Below are positions 1-6,966 of a DNA stretch of 7,221 nucleotides, in pieces. The notes under the pieces are model-generated. The model was not told the DNA's origin. It saw nothing but the letters and a program-made list of their open reading frames with translations, and ran no database searches. The position numbers and the translations under genes were made by a program. Positions within the stretch are counted from its first letter, which is position 1; each line of letters opens with the position of its first letter. This DNA comes from an uncultured Eubacteriales bacterium (GTDB lineage Bacteria > Bacillota > Clostridia > Lachnospirales > Lachnospiraceae), in NCBI GenBank assembly GCA_949297565.1, contig CASFUI010000360.1, positions 1 through 7,221 on the forward strand. The letters run 5' to 3'.

Positions 1-646
1 CCCATTCTGTAAGCCTCTGCTCAGACTTTTTCTTTTTTGTATTATTTTTAGCGGCACTTGTCGGGTCAGGCACCCCCAAATCCTCCAAAGGCTGCCAAAG
101 ATAGCGCACAAGAAATCTTGAAACGCGCCAAAGCGTGCTGTTTAATACATCAGCCTGATGACCGTGTGTAAGATAAATATTTTTCCTGTTCAACTTATCC
201 TCAAGGATTGCCGCCGGATAAAATGTAACGTCCGGAAAAAGCTCATGGCTGCACATTGCATTTTCACAGTAATATTCAGCCATATTGCGCCTGACAAACC
301 TTTCGCGCCTCTTTACCATATCATGATTTCCGTAAATACCGACAAACCTGTTTTCCCTGTAATACCCCGCAAGAATATCAAATACGCGCCAATGCATCTC
401 CTTTATATCCTCAAATGAACGGTTTTCCCACAGCTCGTCGCCATCCCCCAGTTCAATGTAGGTAAATCCTCTTGTATAATAATATTGAAGCGCAGCCATA
501 TAGATATTTTCATTTTTCAAAAAATTATCATTTGCCCTACCTGTTCCGCGATGACAGTCACTGAAAACCACATATCTTGATTTTTCGCTCAAAGGCAGAC
601 GACAGGCGTTATCAAAAGATTTTTTAATCCTGTCATTAAAACTCAT
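1..646 (-). CDS. Calcineurin-like metallophosphoesterase, C-terminus cut off by the window edge
   Basis: I translated this frame by hand; it stays open from the ATG at 646 to position 1 (215 codons, no stop), so it is partial at its 3' end. It carries the metallophosphoesterase metal-binding motifs in order: SDCHRG (D30, H32), GDGDELWE (D68), YGNHD (N107, H108) and THGHQ (H161, H163). These would bind two metal ions and hydrolyse a phosphoester; the substrate cannot be told. The GDxxELW pattern resembles the LpxH-like branch, but a lipid A role is not implied in a Gram-positive. No signal peptide is seen, so it is probably cytoplasmic. Its ATG overlaps the stop codon of the DUF4474 gene (ATGA, 4 bp), and its ribosome site GGAGGG lies inside the last codons of that gene, so the two are probably translationally coupled. 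A lysine-rich stretch (KKKKS) begins near residue 203. Confidence 0.88.
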   Translation of the reverse strand, partial: MSFNDRIKKSFDNACRLPLSEKSRYVVFSDCHRGTGRANDNFLKNENIYMAALQYYYTRGFTYIELGDGDELWENRSFEDIKEMHWRVFDILAGYYRENRFVGIYGNHDMVKRRERFVRRNMAEYYCENAMCSHELFPDVTFYPAAILEDKLNRKNIYLTHGHQADVLNSTLWRVSRFLVRYLWQPLEDLGVPDPTSAAKNNTKKKKSEQRLTEW

Positions 647-1566
647 CTGCGCCCTCCGGCTTTGATATATGCTTTTCTGTTAAATTTCTGCCTGCGGTTT
701 CTCTTGAAGCAGAACATATGACGCCAAGCAGCAGGAATGAAAAAATACAGATATAAAAGTCTGTCTATTGTGCAGGTAAAAGGTTTTGTAATCGCCAAAT
801 ACCATTTACAGAAAAAGCGATTACGCCACTGCGCAAAGGCGGCTCTGCATCTGAATCTGTGTCTCGGCTGCCATTCATGCGGCACCGAAAACAAAACGGT
901 AACAGTATTGCAGCATATATAAATTTCATCCTCACTGTACCCTGTTCTCCTCAGACTCTCCACGAAAGCGTTCATCATATCTTCGCAGCAAAACGACACG
1001 GAAACATTCATTGTCAGTTCCTCAGGCTCGCAGAAGGCTCCCATCAGAAAGCCTGTAAGCCACCAGTGCCTCCGGCAGAGCCCAAACTGTTCCCTTCCTT
1101 TATAGTTGAGCTCCATACATATTCCCGGCATCTCCTCAAGCGGAACTGCCTGAAAAACAGTATCGCTGTACTGCTGAGGCTTAACACACCTTTCCGTCCT
1201 GTAAATTCCGACCTCTCCTCCGACATTTATTCCGTACTGCCCTTTCCAGAACTCAATAAGCCATGTATGTCCCCGATAATCAAAATAAACAGGCTCGCAG
1301 TCAAACACCATGCCGAAAGACAGAGCTGTCCTGTCATAGAACGAACAGTATCCGAACTGCCTCTGCCATGCGTCTATCCTTGACGTTATAATCTCCTGAG
1401 ACGGCTCATAGCAGAAACCAAATGGCTGTGCAATTCTGTTTAAAAGATTTACTTTATCACAAAAATCCATGCATCGAACTTTTCGTATAATCTTTTTTCT
1501 TTTGAAAAATAAGAGCAAACAAAAAATGCTGCATATTATAAGAAAGATACCAATATAAATATACAT
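643..1566 (-). CDS. DUF4474 family membrane-anchored protein
   Basis: The protein has 307 residues. Residues 2-21 form one hydrophobic helix followed by a basic cluster (KRKK), as in a single N-terminal anchor with the rest in the cytoplasm. Residues about 38-235 match my memory of the DUF4474 domain: PFGFCYE, DAWQRQFGYC, FDCEPVYF, WLIEFWKGQYG, HWWLTGF and a PEEL motif. The function of this family is unknown. The protein is cysteine-rich: I count 19 cysteines, including CC pairs at 193-194 and 218-219. The C-terminus (about 250-307) is aromatic and basic, with a short hydrophobic patch near 268-281. The start has an AAGGAA site about 5 bases upstream. It lies 58 bases after the nitroreductase-GrpB gene and its stop overlaps the phosphoesterase start, so the three probably form one operon. 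A perfect 13-bp inverted repeat brackets the start codon. The family call is from motifs by eye. Confidence 0.85.
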   Translation of the reverse strand: MYIYIGIFLIICSIFCLLLFFKRKKIIRKVRCMDFCDKVNLLNRIAQPFGFCYEPSQEIITSRIDAWQRQFGYCSFYDRTALSFGMVFDCEPVYFDYRGHTWLIEFWKGQYGINVGGEVGIYRTERCVKPQQYSDTVFQAVPLEEMPGICMELNYKGREQFGLCRRHWWLTGFLMGAFCEPEELTMNVSVSFCCEDMMNAFVESLRRTGYSEDEIYICCNTVTVLFSVPHEWQPRHRFRCRAAFAQWRNRFFCKWYLAITKPFTCTIDRLLYLYFFIPAAWRHMFCFKRNRRQKFNRKAYIKAGGRR

Positions 1567-1610
1567 AAGATTCCTTTTTATACGTACTTTCTATAATATA
1601 TGCAGCATTT
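1524..1610. repeat. 13-bp perfect inverted repeat around the DUF4474 start
   Basis: AAATGCTGCATAT at 1524-1536 is the exact reverse complement of ATATGCAGCATTT at 1598-1610. The 61 bases between hold the AAGGAA ribosome site, the ATG (1564-1566) and the first nine complete codons. In a minus-strand transcript the arms could pair and place the translation start inside a large loop. The left arm is inside the coding sequence, in the membrane helix, so part of the match may be chance. Confidence 0.5.
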
Positions 1611-1624
1611 GACAAAATGTCCTG

Positions 1625-2647
1625 TCACGCTTCTCCTGAATTAATTTTATCGTATATCTTAAAAATAAAATCAGTTTTCAGCTTTGAATACTCAAGAATC
1701 TCATCGCTTTTTACAAGTCTGTCCTTTATTTTTGAATACTCCTGAGCGTAATTTGGATGCGAAATCAAATAATCTCTGAACGCAATATCCTGCTCCCATA
1801 CAGAGCCCTGATATAATATAACATTAACATTAAAGTTTTTCTCACCTCGTTTTACGAAATATAACCTGTCGGGAACACTTGCCTCGCGAAGATAAATATA
1901 TCCGCAGTCCTCAATATCATGAATTATTTCCGCAGAAGGCGGAAAAGCCTTAACTCCCACGATAATGTCAATTATAGGCTTAGCCTTTACACCTGGTATC
2001 GCCGTACTGCCTATATGCTCAAACGCAAGCTCTGAAAGAGATGATTTTTTTATAAGGGTATCTATTTCATTCTCATAATCATTCTTCCATGTATCATCAT
2101 AAGACTGTATATTATATGACTTTTTAAACCTGTTATGAAATACAAGTTCTCTCTCTGATTTAAACTCTGAATGCTGCGCATAAGGCTCGGCATCTGATGC
2201 CGGATATCCCATTACGAGAAGAGCAACCGGCTCATACTCTTCCGGAAGCTGAAACTGCTCCCTTATCTCCTGAGGCTTAAAATGCATAACCCATGTAGTT
2301 CCTATTCCTATAGAGGCAGCCTCAAGCATCATATGCGTGGCAACGATGCTCGCATCAATCTCCCCGCTTGTCTTGCCGTCATAGTTTCTAACCCAGCATT
2401 CGTTTTTGTCATAACATACAAGCATTGCCGCCGGAGCATCAAAATGACATTTTGTACACATCTTAAGTTTTTGCAGTCCGTCGCTGCTGTCAATCACAAG
2501 AATACGCTGCGGCTGCTTATTGCACGCAGTCGGCGCTAACATTCCCGCTTTAATAATCTTTTCCAACATCTCAGGCTCTACAGCGCGCTGTTCAAACTTG
2601 CGCACGGAATATCTGTCCTTTGCTAATTTAAGAAAATCTTCACCCAT
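1625..2647 (-). CDS. Nitroreductase-GrpB (UPF0157) fusion protein
   Basis: One 340-residue open frame joins two domains. Residues 1-174 are a nitroreductase-fold flavoprotein: RYSVRKF (12-18, the usual FMN phosphate-binding segment), LAPTACNKQP (38-46), a GIGTTW segment (114-119) and a VMGYPA motif (145-150). Such enzymes use FMN and NAD(P)H to reduce nitro, quinone or related groups; the substrate is unknown. Residues 178-340 are a GrpB/UPF0157 domain of the nucleotidyltransferase-like superfamily, with EHIGSTAIPG (210-219), KPIIDI (223-228) and FRDYL...HP (290-298). GrpB function is not settled; it is fused to CoaE in mycobacteria. I chose the ATG at 2647, with GAGG close upstream, because the family normally begins just before LAKDRYSVRKF. 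A longer frame reaching 2749 would translate the repeat array. Last visible base of the upstream repeats is 57 bases from the start. It is probably first in an operon with the DUF4474 and phosphoesterase genes. Confidence 0.9.
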   Translation of the reverse strand: MGEDFLKLAKDRYSVRKFEQRAVEPEMLEKIIKAGMLAPTACNKQPQRILVIDSSDGLQKLKMCTKCHFDAPAAMLVCYDKNECWVRNYDGKTSGEIDASIVATHMMLEAASIGIGTTWVMHFKPQEIREQFQLPEEYEPVALLVMGYPASDAEPYAQHSEFKSERELVFHNRFKKSYNIQSYDDTWKNDYENEIDTLIKKSSLSELAFEHIGSTAIPGVKAKPIIDIIVGVKAFPPSAEIIHDIEDCGYIYLREASVPDRLYFVKRGEKNFNVNVILYQGSVWEQDIAFRDYLISHPNYAQEYSKIKDRLVKSDEILEYSKLKTDFIFKIYDKINSGEA

Positions 2648-2704
2648 ATCAAGCCTCAGCCTCCATTTTATAAAATCAAAACCGTCAGTATAATGTGCCG
2701 CCAA

Positions 2705-2854
2705 TGCACGCCATAGGCGCTTTCGCCCTATATACCCTTCGCAGTGCACGCCATAGGCGCTCTGCCCCTATGGCTCTCGGGCTTTCGCCCTATGTTCCTT
2801 CGCAGTGCACGCCATAGGCGCTCTGCCCCTATGGCTCTCGGGCTTTCGCCCTAT
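2705..2854. repeat. Tandem GC-rich repeat array, about 2.5 units of 61 bp
   Basis: Units begin with TGCACGCCATAGGCG at 2705, 2745 and 2806. The segments 2736-2793 and 2797-2854 (58 bp) are identical by eye. The first unit is 40 bp long and lacks an internal stretch of about 22 bp. Each full unit holds two small hairpins: CCATAGG paired with CCTATGG, and GGGC-TTTC-GCCC. The array is much richer in GC than its surroundings and fills the space upstream of the nitroreductase-GrpB gene. It looks like an interspersed intergenic repeat (REP/BOX-like) expanded in place. No other copy is seen in this window. Confidence 0.85.
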
Positions 2855-2918
2855 ATAAAAATTTAAGACATCGTATGCTTACATGCAAGCATGACGCTAC
2901 GATGCCTTAAATTTTTAT
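2855..2918. repeat. Large hairpin, 21-bp arms with one mismatch
   Basis: The arms 2855-2875 and 2898-2918 are inverted copies (ATAAAAATTTAAG then CATCGTA), differing only at 2868/2905. The 22-base loop contains a second inverted repeat, ATGCTT/AAGCAT (2875-2880 and 2887-2892). The hairpin directly abuts the tandem array, and just past it TGCACTGC (2918-2925) is the inverse of the GCAGTGCA that starts each repeat unit (2802-2809), so hairpin and last unit may be one element. It follows the ATPase stop by about 57 bases and could end that transcript, but a clear T tail outside the stem is missing. The remaining bases to 2974 show nothing else. Confidence 0.75.
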
Positions 2919-2974
2919 GCACTGCTCAATGCTTACGGACATTATATCATATTCGGGGCTCGGTGCAAACAGAT

Positions 2975-3835
2975 TTATCCCTCAAATTCTTTCTCCCTGC
3001 TCTTAAAAAATTCATAGTACTCTCTCACATTCTCAAGCTCTGTCCACTTTTTAACATCAACCGGATTTTCATCCATATCATAAATTTTCGCGCCTTTCAT
3101 TGACAGCAGAAAAGGCGAATGCGTAGCTATAATAAACTGACAGCCGAAAAATCTTGCCGAGTCCTCAAGAAACCTTAAAAGCTCCTGCTGGCGTTTGGGA
3201 GACAGGCTGTTTTCAGGCTCATCCAGCAGGTACAAGCCATTCTCTTTTATCTTATCCGAAAAATAAAGAAACGCACTCTCTCCGTTTGAATGTTCTCTTA
3301 CATTATCCATAAGATTTTTTCGTACAAACTTTGACTGCGAATTGCCACGCGCATAATTCACCTTTTTGAGCTGCTCATAATCTGCCATAGATTTAAACTG
3401 AAAATGAGAGTATTTTGCGCCAAGATATTCCTCGAACAATTCCTCCCGTTTTTTATCTATTCCATCATTTATTGCTCTTAAGCCGAGCATAAAATCAAAC
3501 ACATCGTCGCTTGTGATAATACGGCTGTCCGGAGGTATTGGAGCTTTAATCTCATAGAAACATTCCTTTGTATAATCACCAAAAAAATTGCTTCTGTTGT
3601 AAAGAGTATCTCTCGGCAGCTCAAGTTTTTCAGCTATAACATTGAGAGCCGTTGTCTTTCCCGAGCCGTTTCCGCCGTACAGAACCGTTACAGGCTCAAA
3701 ATCCAGCATTGACAGCCTGTTTTTTGAAAGCACATAAAACGGATAAAATGTGTCGTAACATGTCCTCTTTTGAGACATAACAAAAGAATACTCCCATTCA
3801 ATATCCGGAAATTCAAAATGTGACAGATAAATCAT
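2975..3835 (-). CDS. AAA/ABC-type ATPase, COG3910-like
   Basis: This 286-residue protein is a stand-alone ATP-binding-cassette-fold ATPase without membrane segments. It has Walker A GGNGSGKTT (54-62), an ABC-like signature SNGES (183-187), Walker B LYLLDEPENSLS (201-212, D205 and E206) and an H-loop ATHSP (H239). The order and the phrase QFIIATHSPFLL fit the predicted ATPases of COG3910 (AAA_21-type), whose role is not known. Residues about 110-180, between Walker A and the signature, are charged and probably helical, somewhat longer than in the family as I remember it. The start ATG overlaps the stop of the transporter gene by one base (TAATG), with GGGGTG about 11 bases upstream as a weak ribosome site, so translation is probably coupled. 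The last residues (SREKEFEG) are highly charged. A link to transport, repair or defence cannot be shown from the sequence alone. Confidence 0.88.
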   Translation of the reverse strand: MIYLSHFEFPDIEWEYSFVMSQKRTCYDTFYPFYVLSKNRLSMLDFEPVTVLYGGNGSGKTTALNVIAEKLELPRDTLYNRSNFFGDYTKECFYEIKAPIPPDSRIITSDDVFDFMLGLRAINDGIDKKREELFEEYLGAKYSHFQFKSMADYEQLKKVNYARGNSQSKFVRKNLMDNVREHSNGESAFLYFSDKIKENGLYLLDEPENSLSPKRQQELLRFLEDSARFFGCQFIIATHSPFLLSMKGAKIYDMDENPVDVKKWTELENVREYYEFFKSREKEFEG

Positions 3836-5193
3836 TAATATTTAATCACCCCAAACTGTGCCAGCGTATAAAATACCAGAATAATCAAAAGAAGTACAGG
3901 CGCTATATATTTAATCATAACCCTGAATATTTTTTCTCTCTTAAACTGCTCCCCGTTCTTGGTTGCCTCGTCAATAATATAATCAGCCCCCACAAACCAG
4001 CCAATCATGACAGAAGTCAAAAATGCAACTATCGGCAGGAATATACTGTTGCTGATAAAATCAAAAAATGTAAGAAAATCCATTCCAAGTATCTTAATTC
4101 CCGACCAGATTCCATTTCCGAGCGAGCACGGAATTCCAAGCAGAATTGAAAATATTATTATTCCTATACAGCATTTAATTCTGCTCACATTAAATCTGTC
4201 CATAATCATAGATACAATAGCCTCCATTACGGAAACAGAACTTGTAAGAGCGGCAAAAAACACCAGCACAAAAAAGAGAGCTCCTATAAACCGTCCTCCC
4301 GCCATCTGAGAAAATACTTTAGGCAGAGTTATAAACATAAGCCCCGCTCCTCCCTCTGACATGCCTGCCTCACCGCTGAACACATAGACAGCAGGAACAA
4401 CCATTAATCCCGCGAGAAGCGCTATAACTGTATCAAAAATTTCAATCTGATTTACTGACTTTACAAGACTTACGTCGTCCTTTGTGTATGAGCCATAAGT
4501 AATCATAATTCCCATTGCAAGACTCATTGAATAAAACATCTGTCCCATTGCTGCGCAAACAGTTTTAAATGAAAACTTTGAGAAGTCAGGAAGCAGATAA
4601 TATTTTAAACCCGCACCCGAGCCCGGAATAAATATTACATAAATACAGATTACAACAGCAATGACAACGAGAAGCGGCATTAAAAATCTGCTCATCTTCT
4701 CAATTCCCTTTTCAACTCCCAGAATAACAATAAGCGCAGTAAGTCCGAGAAATATTAAGAAAAACAGAAGAGGCGAATACTCCTGTGCTATAAAGTTCCC
4801 GAAAAATGAACTCTCGGCTGCCGCCTGATCCTGACCAGAGACAAACACCGCAATATACTTTGTAACCCAGCCTCCTATGACACAGTAATACGGCAGGATT
4901 ATAACCGGAATTATAAATGCTATCGGACCTATAAATCCGAATTTTTTATTAACCTTTGCGTAGGCTCTTGTCGGACTTAATTTCGTCTTTCTGCCTATTG
5001 CAATCTCCGTCGTCATAAGTGTAAAACCGAATGTCAGAGCAAGTATTATATAAACAAGAATAAAAATACCTCCGCCGTACTGGGCCGCAAGATATGGGAA
5101 TCTCCACAGATTTCCAAGCCCAACCGCGCTTCCGGCTGCTGCCAGAACAAATCCTATTCCTCCGGTAAAACTTCCTCTTTGTTTTTTCTCCAT
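3835..5193 (-). CDS. Sodium-dependent transporter, NSS/SNF family
   Basis: The protein has 452 residues and about 11 membrane helices, the usual size for bacterial neurotransmitter:sodium symporters of the LeuT fold. The TM1 signature GSAVGLGNLWRFPY (21-34) includes N28, equivalent to the sodium ligand N27 of LeuT. TM6 has the broken-helix stretch GQMFYSMSL (217-225), where Y221 and S222 take the places of LeuT F253 and T254. TM8 has ALTSSVS (315-321), matching the second sodium site. Such proteins import amino acids or related small molecules with sodium; the substrate is not predictable here. Hydrophilic ends and the loop around 119-138 fit the fold. The start has AAGGAG about 6 bases upstream. 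A hairpin separates it from yebC, so it probably has its own promoter, but I find no convincing one. The downstream ATPase gene is coupled by a one-base overlap. Confidence 0.94.
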   Translation of the reverse strand: MEKKQRGSFTGGIGFVLAAAGSAVGLGNLWRFPYLAAQYGGGIFILVYIILALTFGFTLMTTEIAIGRKTKLSPTRAYAKVNKKFGFIGPIAFIIPVIILPYYCVIGGWVTKYIAVFVSGQDQAAAESSFFGNFIAQEYSPLLFFLIFLGLTALIVILGVEKGIEKMSRFLMPLLVVIAVVICIYVIFIPGSGAGLKYYLLPDFSKFSFKTVCAAMGQMFYSMSLAMGIMITYGSYTKDDVSLVKSVNQIEIFDTVIALLAGLMVVPAVYVFSGEAGMSEGGAGLMFITLPKVFSQMAGGRFIGALFFVLVFFAALTSSVSVMEAIVSMIMDRFNVSRIKCCIGIIIFSILLGIPCSLGNGIWSGIKILGMDFLTFFDFISNSIFLPIVAFLTSVMIGWFVGADYIIDEATKNGEQFKREKIFRVMIKYIAPVLLLIILVFYTLAQFGVIKY

Positions 5194-5251
5194 AAAAATC
5201 TCCTTATATATTTATACATACATTTTTCAAAAACAGTTTTATGCCGTTAAT

Positions 5252-5294
5252 AAAGGGGTGTAAACCTACTGTACAGCAAAATTTACACCCCTTT
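5252..5294 (-). terminator. Hairpin between yebC and the transporter, likely terminator
   Basis: AAAGGGGTGTAAA (5252-5264) and TTTACACCCCTTT (5282-5294) form a perfect 13-bp stem with a 17-base loop. On the minus strand it stands 56 bases after the yebC stop and is followed by a short ATT run, so it is a plausible though weak intrinsic terminator. The loop contains the palindrome CTGTACAG (5269-5276). A role as operator for the transporter gene 58 bases further on is possible. Confidence 0.65.
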
Positions 5295-5349
5295 CACGAA
5301 TACGGCTTTTAAACTATTTTAATATTATAACTCATAACTGTCTGATAAT

Positions 5350-6093
5350 TCAGGCATCTTCCTCCTGAGGCTCGTCCCAGTTATGATATACGTTCTGTAC
5401 ATCATCTTCCTCGTCAAGCAGCGAAAGTATCCTGCGCATCTTCTTCAAGTCGTCCTCTGATGTAAGCTCAACATAGGTTTGAGGAATCATTGTAACCTCA
5501 GCCGAAGCAAATACAATCCCCTCATTTGAAAGAGCCTCATTTACAGCTTCAAAATCATCAGGCGCAGTTGTAATTTCATAACAGTCATCTTCCTCGTTAA
5601 AATCCTCAGCGCCGGCATCGAGAGCAATCATCATAAGCTCGTCTGCATCCTTATCGCAATCCTCCTTTGCGACAATCATCTGACCCTTTTTGTCAAACAT
5701 AAATGACACGCATCCCGGTGTACCGACATTTCCGCCGCCCTTTGTAAATGCGTTTCTTATATTTGACGCAGCACGGTTTCTGTTATCTGTAAGCGCCTCC
5801 ACAATAATAGCCGTTCCGTTAGGACCGTATCCCTCATATGTAACTGACTCATAATCAGTCATATCACTGCTCGCAGCCTTTTTAATAGCTCTGTCAATAG
5901 TATCGTTAGGCATATTTGCCGCCTTTGCTTTAGTAACTACCTGCCTTAACTTACTGTTGTTATTGACATCAGGTCCGCCCTCTTTTACGGCAACCATAAT
6001 TTCTTTTCCTAGTCTTGTAAAAATCTTTCCCTTAGCGGCATCATTTGCTGCCTTCTTATGCGCAATATTAGCAAATTTTGAATGTCCTGACAT
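5350..6093 (-). CDS. yebC: YebC/PmpR (TACO1) family regulatory protein
   Basis: The 247-residue protein is full length for the YebC family, beginning with the hallmark MSGHSKFANIAHKKAAND and continuing with FTRLGKEI, LRQVVTKAKAANMPNDTIDRAIKKA, YEGYGPNGTAIIVE and DNRNRAASNIRNAFTKGGG. Known members bind nucleic acid; they have been described as transcription regulators and, more recently, as factors that help ribosomes through difficult stretches such as prolines. The protein is cytoplasmic with an acidic C-terminal half. The common HSKWANIKHRK is here HSKFANIAHKK, a mild variation in the N-terminal segment. The start has AAGGAGA about 7 bases upstream and a promoter-like sequence about 45 bases upstream. 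A hairpin follows the stop, so it is probably a single-gene unit. In many genomes yebC lies beside ruvC; not here. Confidence 0.97.
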   Translation of the reverse strand: MSGHSKFANIAHKKAANDAAKGKIFTRLGKEIMVAVKEGGPDVNNNSKLRQVVTKAKAANMPNDTIDRAIKKAASSDMTDYESVTYEGYGPNGTAIIVEALTDNRNRAASNIRNAFTKGGGNVGTPGCVSFMFDKKGQMIVAKEDCDKDADELMMIALDAGAEDFNEEDDCYEITTAPDDFEAVNEALSNEGIVFASAEVTMIPQTYVELTSEDDLKKMRRILSLLDEEDDVQNVYHNWDEPQEEDA

Positions 6094-6137
6094 AAATAAA
6101 TCTCCTTAAAAATACTACTTTTAATTCAAAGCCTATC

Positions 6138-6165
6138 ATTATATATTAATAATCCCACTCTCTAA
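6138..6165 (-). promoter_or_regulatory. Candidate sigma-A promoter for yebC
   Basis: On the minus strand a perfect -10 TATAAT (6138-6143) is preceded by a 16-base spacer and a weak -35, TTAGAG (6160-6165). It lies about 45 bases upstream of the yebC start. The rest of the region up to 6239 is AT-rich with no other feature I can support. Confidence 0.4.
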
Positions 6166-6239
6166 GATAAGCACTGTTATTTAGTTTACCACCTGAAAAC
6201 TGCTATTACAAGTATAATATTTTTAAAAATACACATAAT

Positions 6240-6282
6240 AAAAAAGATGCAACAATTTGTTTCAAAATGTTGCATCTTTTTT
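6240..6282. terminator. Bidirectional terminator hairpin downstream of the recombinase
   Basis: A 19-bp stem with one mismatch (6240-6258 with 6264-6282, loop GTTTC) has six A on the left and six T on the right, so it reads as an intrinsic terminator on both strands. On the minus strand it lies 79 bases after the recombinase stop and upstream of the yebC promoter. Its middle is also the left copy of the inverted site described at 6246-6276. Confidence 0.75.
6246..6276 (-). repeat. Left inverted repeat (IR-L), candidate recombinase site
   Basis: Read on the minus strand, this 31-bp sequence matches 6967-6997 on the plus strand at 28 positions, the first 19 without a break. It is itself a palindrome with 9-bp arms (GATGCAACA/TGTTGCATC) around a 13-bp asymmetric core. 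Inverted arms around a short core are the usual form of a tyrosine-recombinase core site. Confidence 0.6.
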
Positions 6283-6361
6283 GTTTTATATATTGTATAT
6301 CGGCTTTTCTGAAAAATACTTTACGCCATATTTCAATAAAATTTATTTAAGATTATTAGTA

Positions 6362-6940
6362 TTACAATTTAACATTTAAAAAAACTAAATCCTTATCGTC
6401 CTGTTTTATTCCCAAATACCTCTTTGTTATCTCATAAGATGAATGGTTGTAAATATCCATTAAAACCGCCGGCGGCGTACCGTATTTCCACGCATAATAA
6501 CCAAATGTTTTTCTCATTGAGTGACAGCTTATCCCCTCTTCCATATTGAGCAGTCTCGCTGCGTGCTTTATTATCCGAAAAGCCTGAGAACGGCTCAAAT
6601 GAGAATTTTTATTTCTTCCTGTAAATATATAATCCCCCTCCTCAATATCTTTTTTGCATCTCATATACATTCCAAGACCGTCTGCGGCATTTTCATTAAT
6701 CGCAATTCTTGTCTCCTTGCCTGTCTTTCCCTCCCGTATAACCAAATGCTTTCTGAAATGTCTCTCCTCAAAGCTGTATACGTCACTCCACCTCAAGTTA
6801 AGTAAATCACTTATGCGAAGAGCTGAATTTACCCCCAGGCAAATCATAGCGTAATTTCTGATGTTCGGCTCATCGCACAAATAAAATCGCCTGAGTGCAG
6901 TTAGCTCCTCTGCGCTTCTTATCGGCTGTGCTGTACTCAT
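6362..6940 (-). CDS. Short tyrosine recombinase/integrase (FimB/FimE-sized)
   Basis: The 192-residue protein is a tyrosine-type site-specific recombinase that would cut and rejoin DNA through a phosphotyrosine. All catalytic residues are visible: R42 in ALRISDLL, K72 in GKTGKE, H140 and R143 in HSMRKTFG, H166 in NHSSYE and Y175 in TKRYLGI. The catalytic domain starts almost at once, so the usual N-terminal SAM-like core-binding domain is missing or reduced, as in the roughly 200-residue FimB/FimE invertases. I chose the ATG at 6940 because AAGGAGGT (6946-6953) lies 5 bases upstream; an in-frame ATG at 6976 lies inside the right repeat and has no such site. The gene is divergent from csrA and flanked by inverted sites at 6246-6276 and 6967-6997. 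No clear promoter is visible; one would have to overlap the right site, which would allow autoregulation. Confidence 0.93.
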   Translation of the reverse strand: MSTAQPIRSAEELTALRRFYLCDEPNIRNYAMICLGVNSALRISDLLNLRWSDVYSFEERHFRKHLVIREGKTGKETRIAINENAADGLGMYMRCKKDIEEGDYIFTGRNKNSHLSRSQAFRIIKHAARLLNMEEGISCHSMRKTFGYYAWKYGTPPAVLMDIYNHSSYEITKRYLGIKQDDKDLVFLNVKL

Positions 6941-6966
6941 GTTTGACCTCCTTTTTAAACATAATT

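Noticed and set aside
859..1383. Long open frame of 174 codons on the plus strand
   Set aside because: It lies wholly antisense to the DUF4474 gene, whose motifs are clear, and its translation shows no recognisable domain.
2648..2749. 34-residue N-terminal extension of the nitroreductase-GrpB frame
   Set aside because: It would translate the repeat array, has no good ribosome site, and the family normally starts just before the LAKDRYSVRKF segment.
2705..2854. CRISPR-like array
   Set aside because: The units adjoin directly with no unique spacers between them, and there are no cas genes; it is a plain tandem repeat.
3820..4309. Two overlapping plus-strand open frames of 100-109 codons
   Set aside because: Both are antisense to the transporter gene and have no recognisable protein features.
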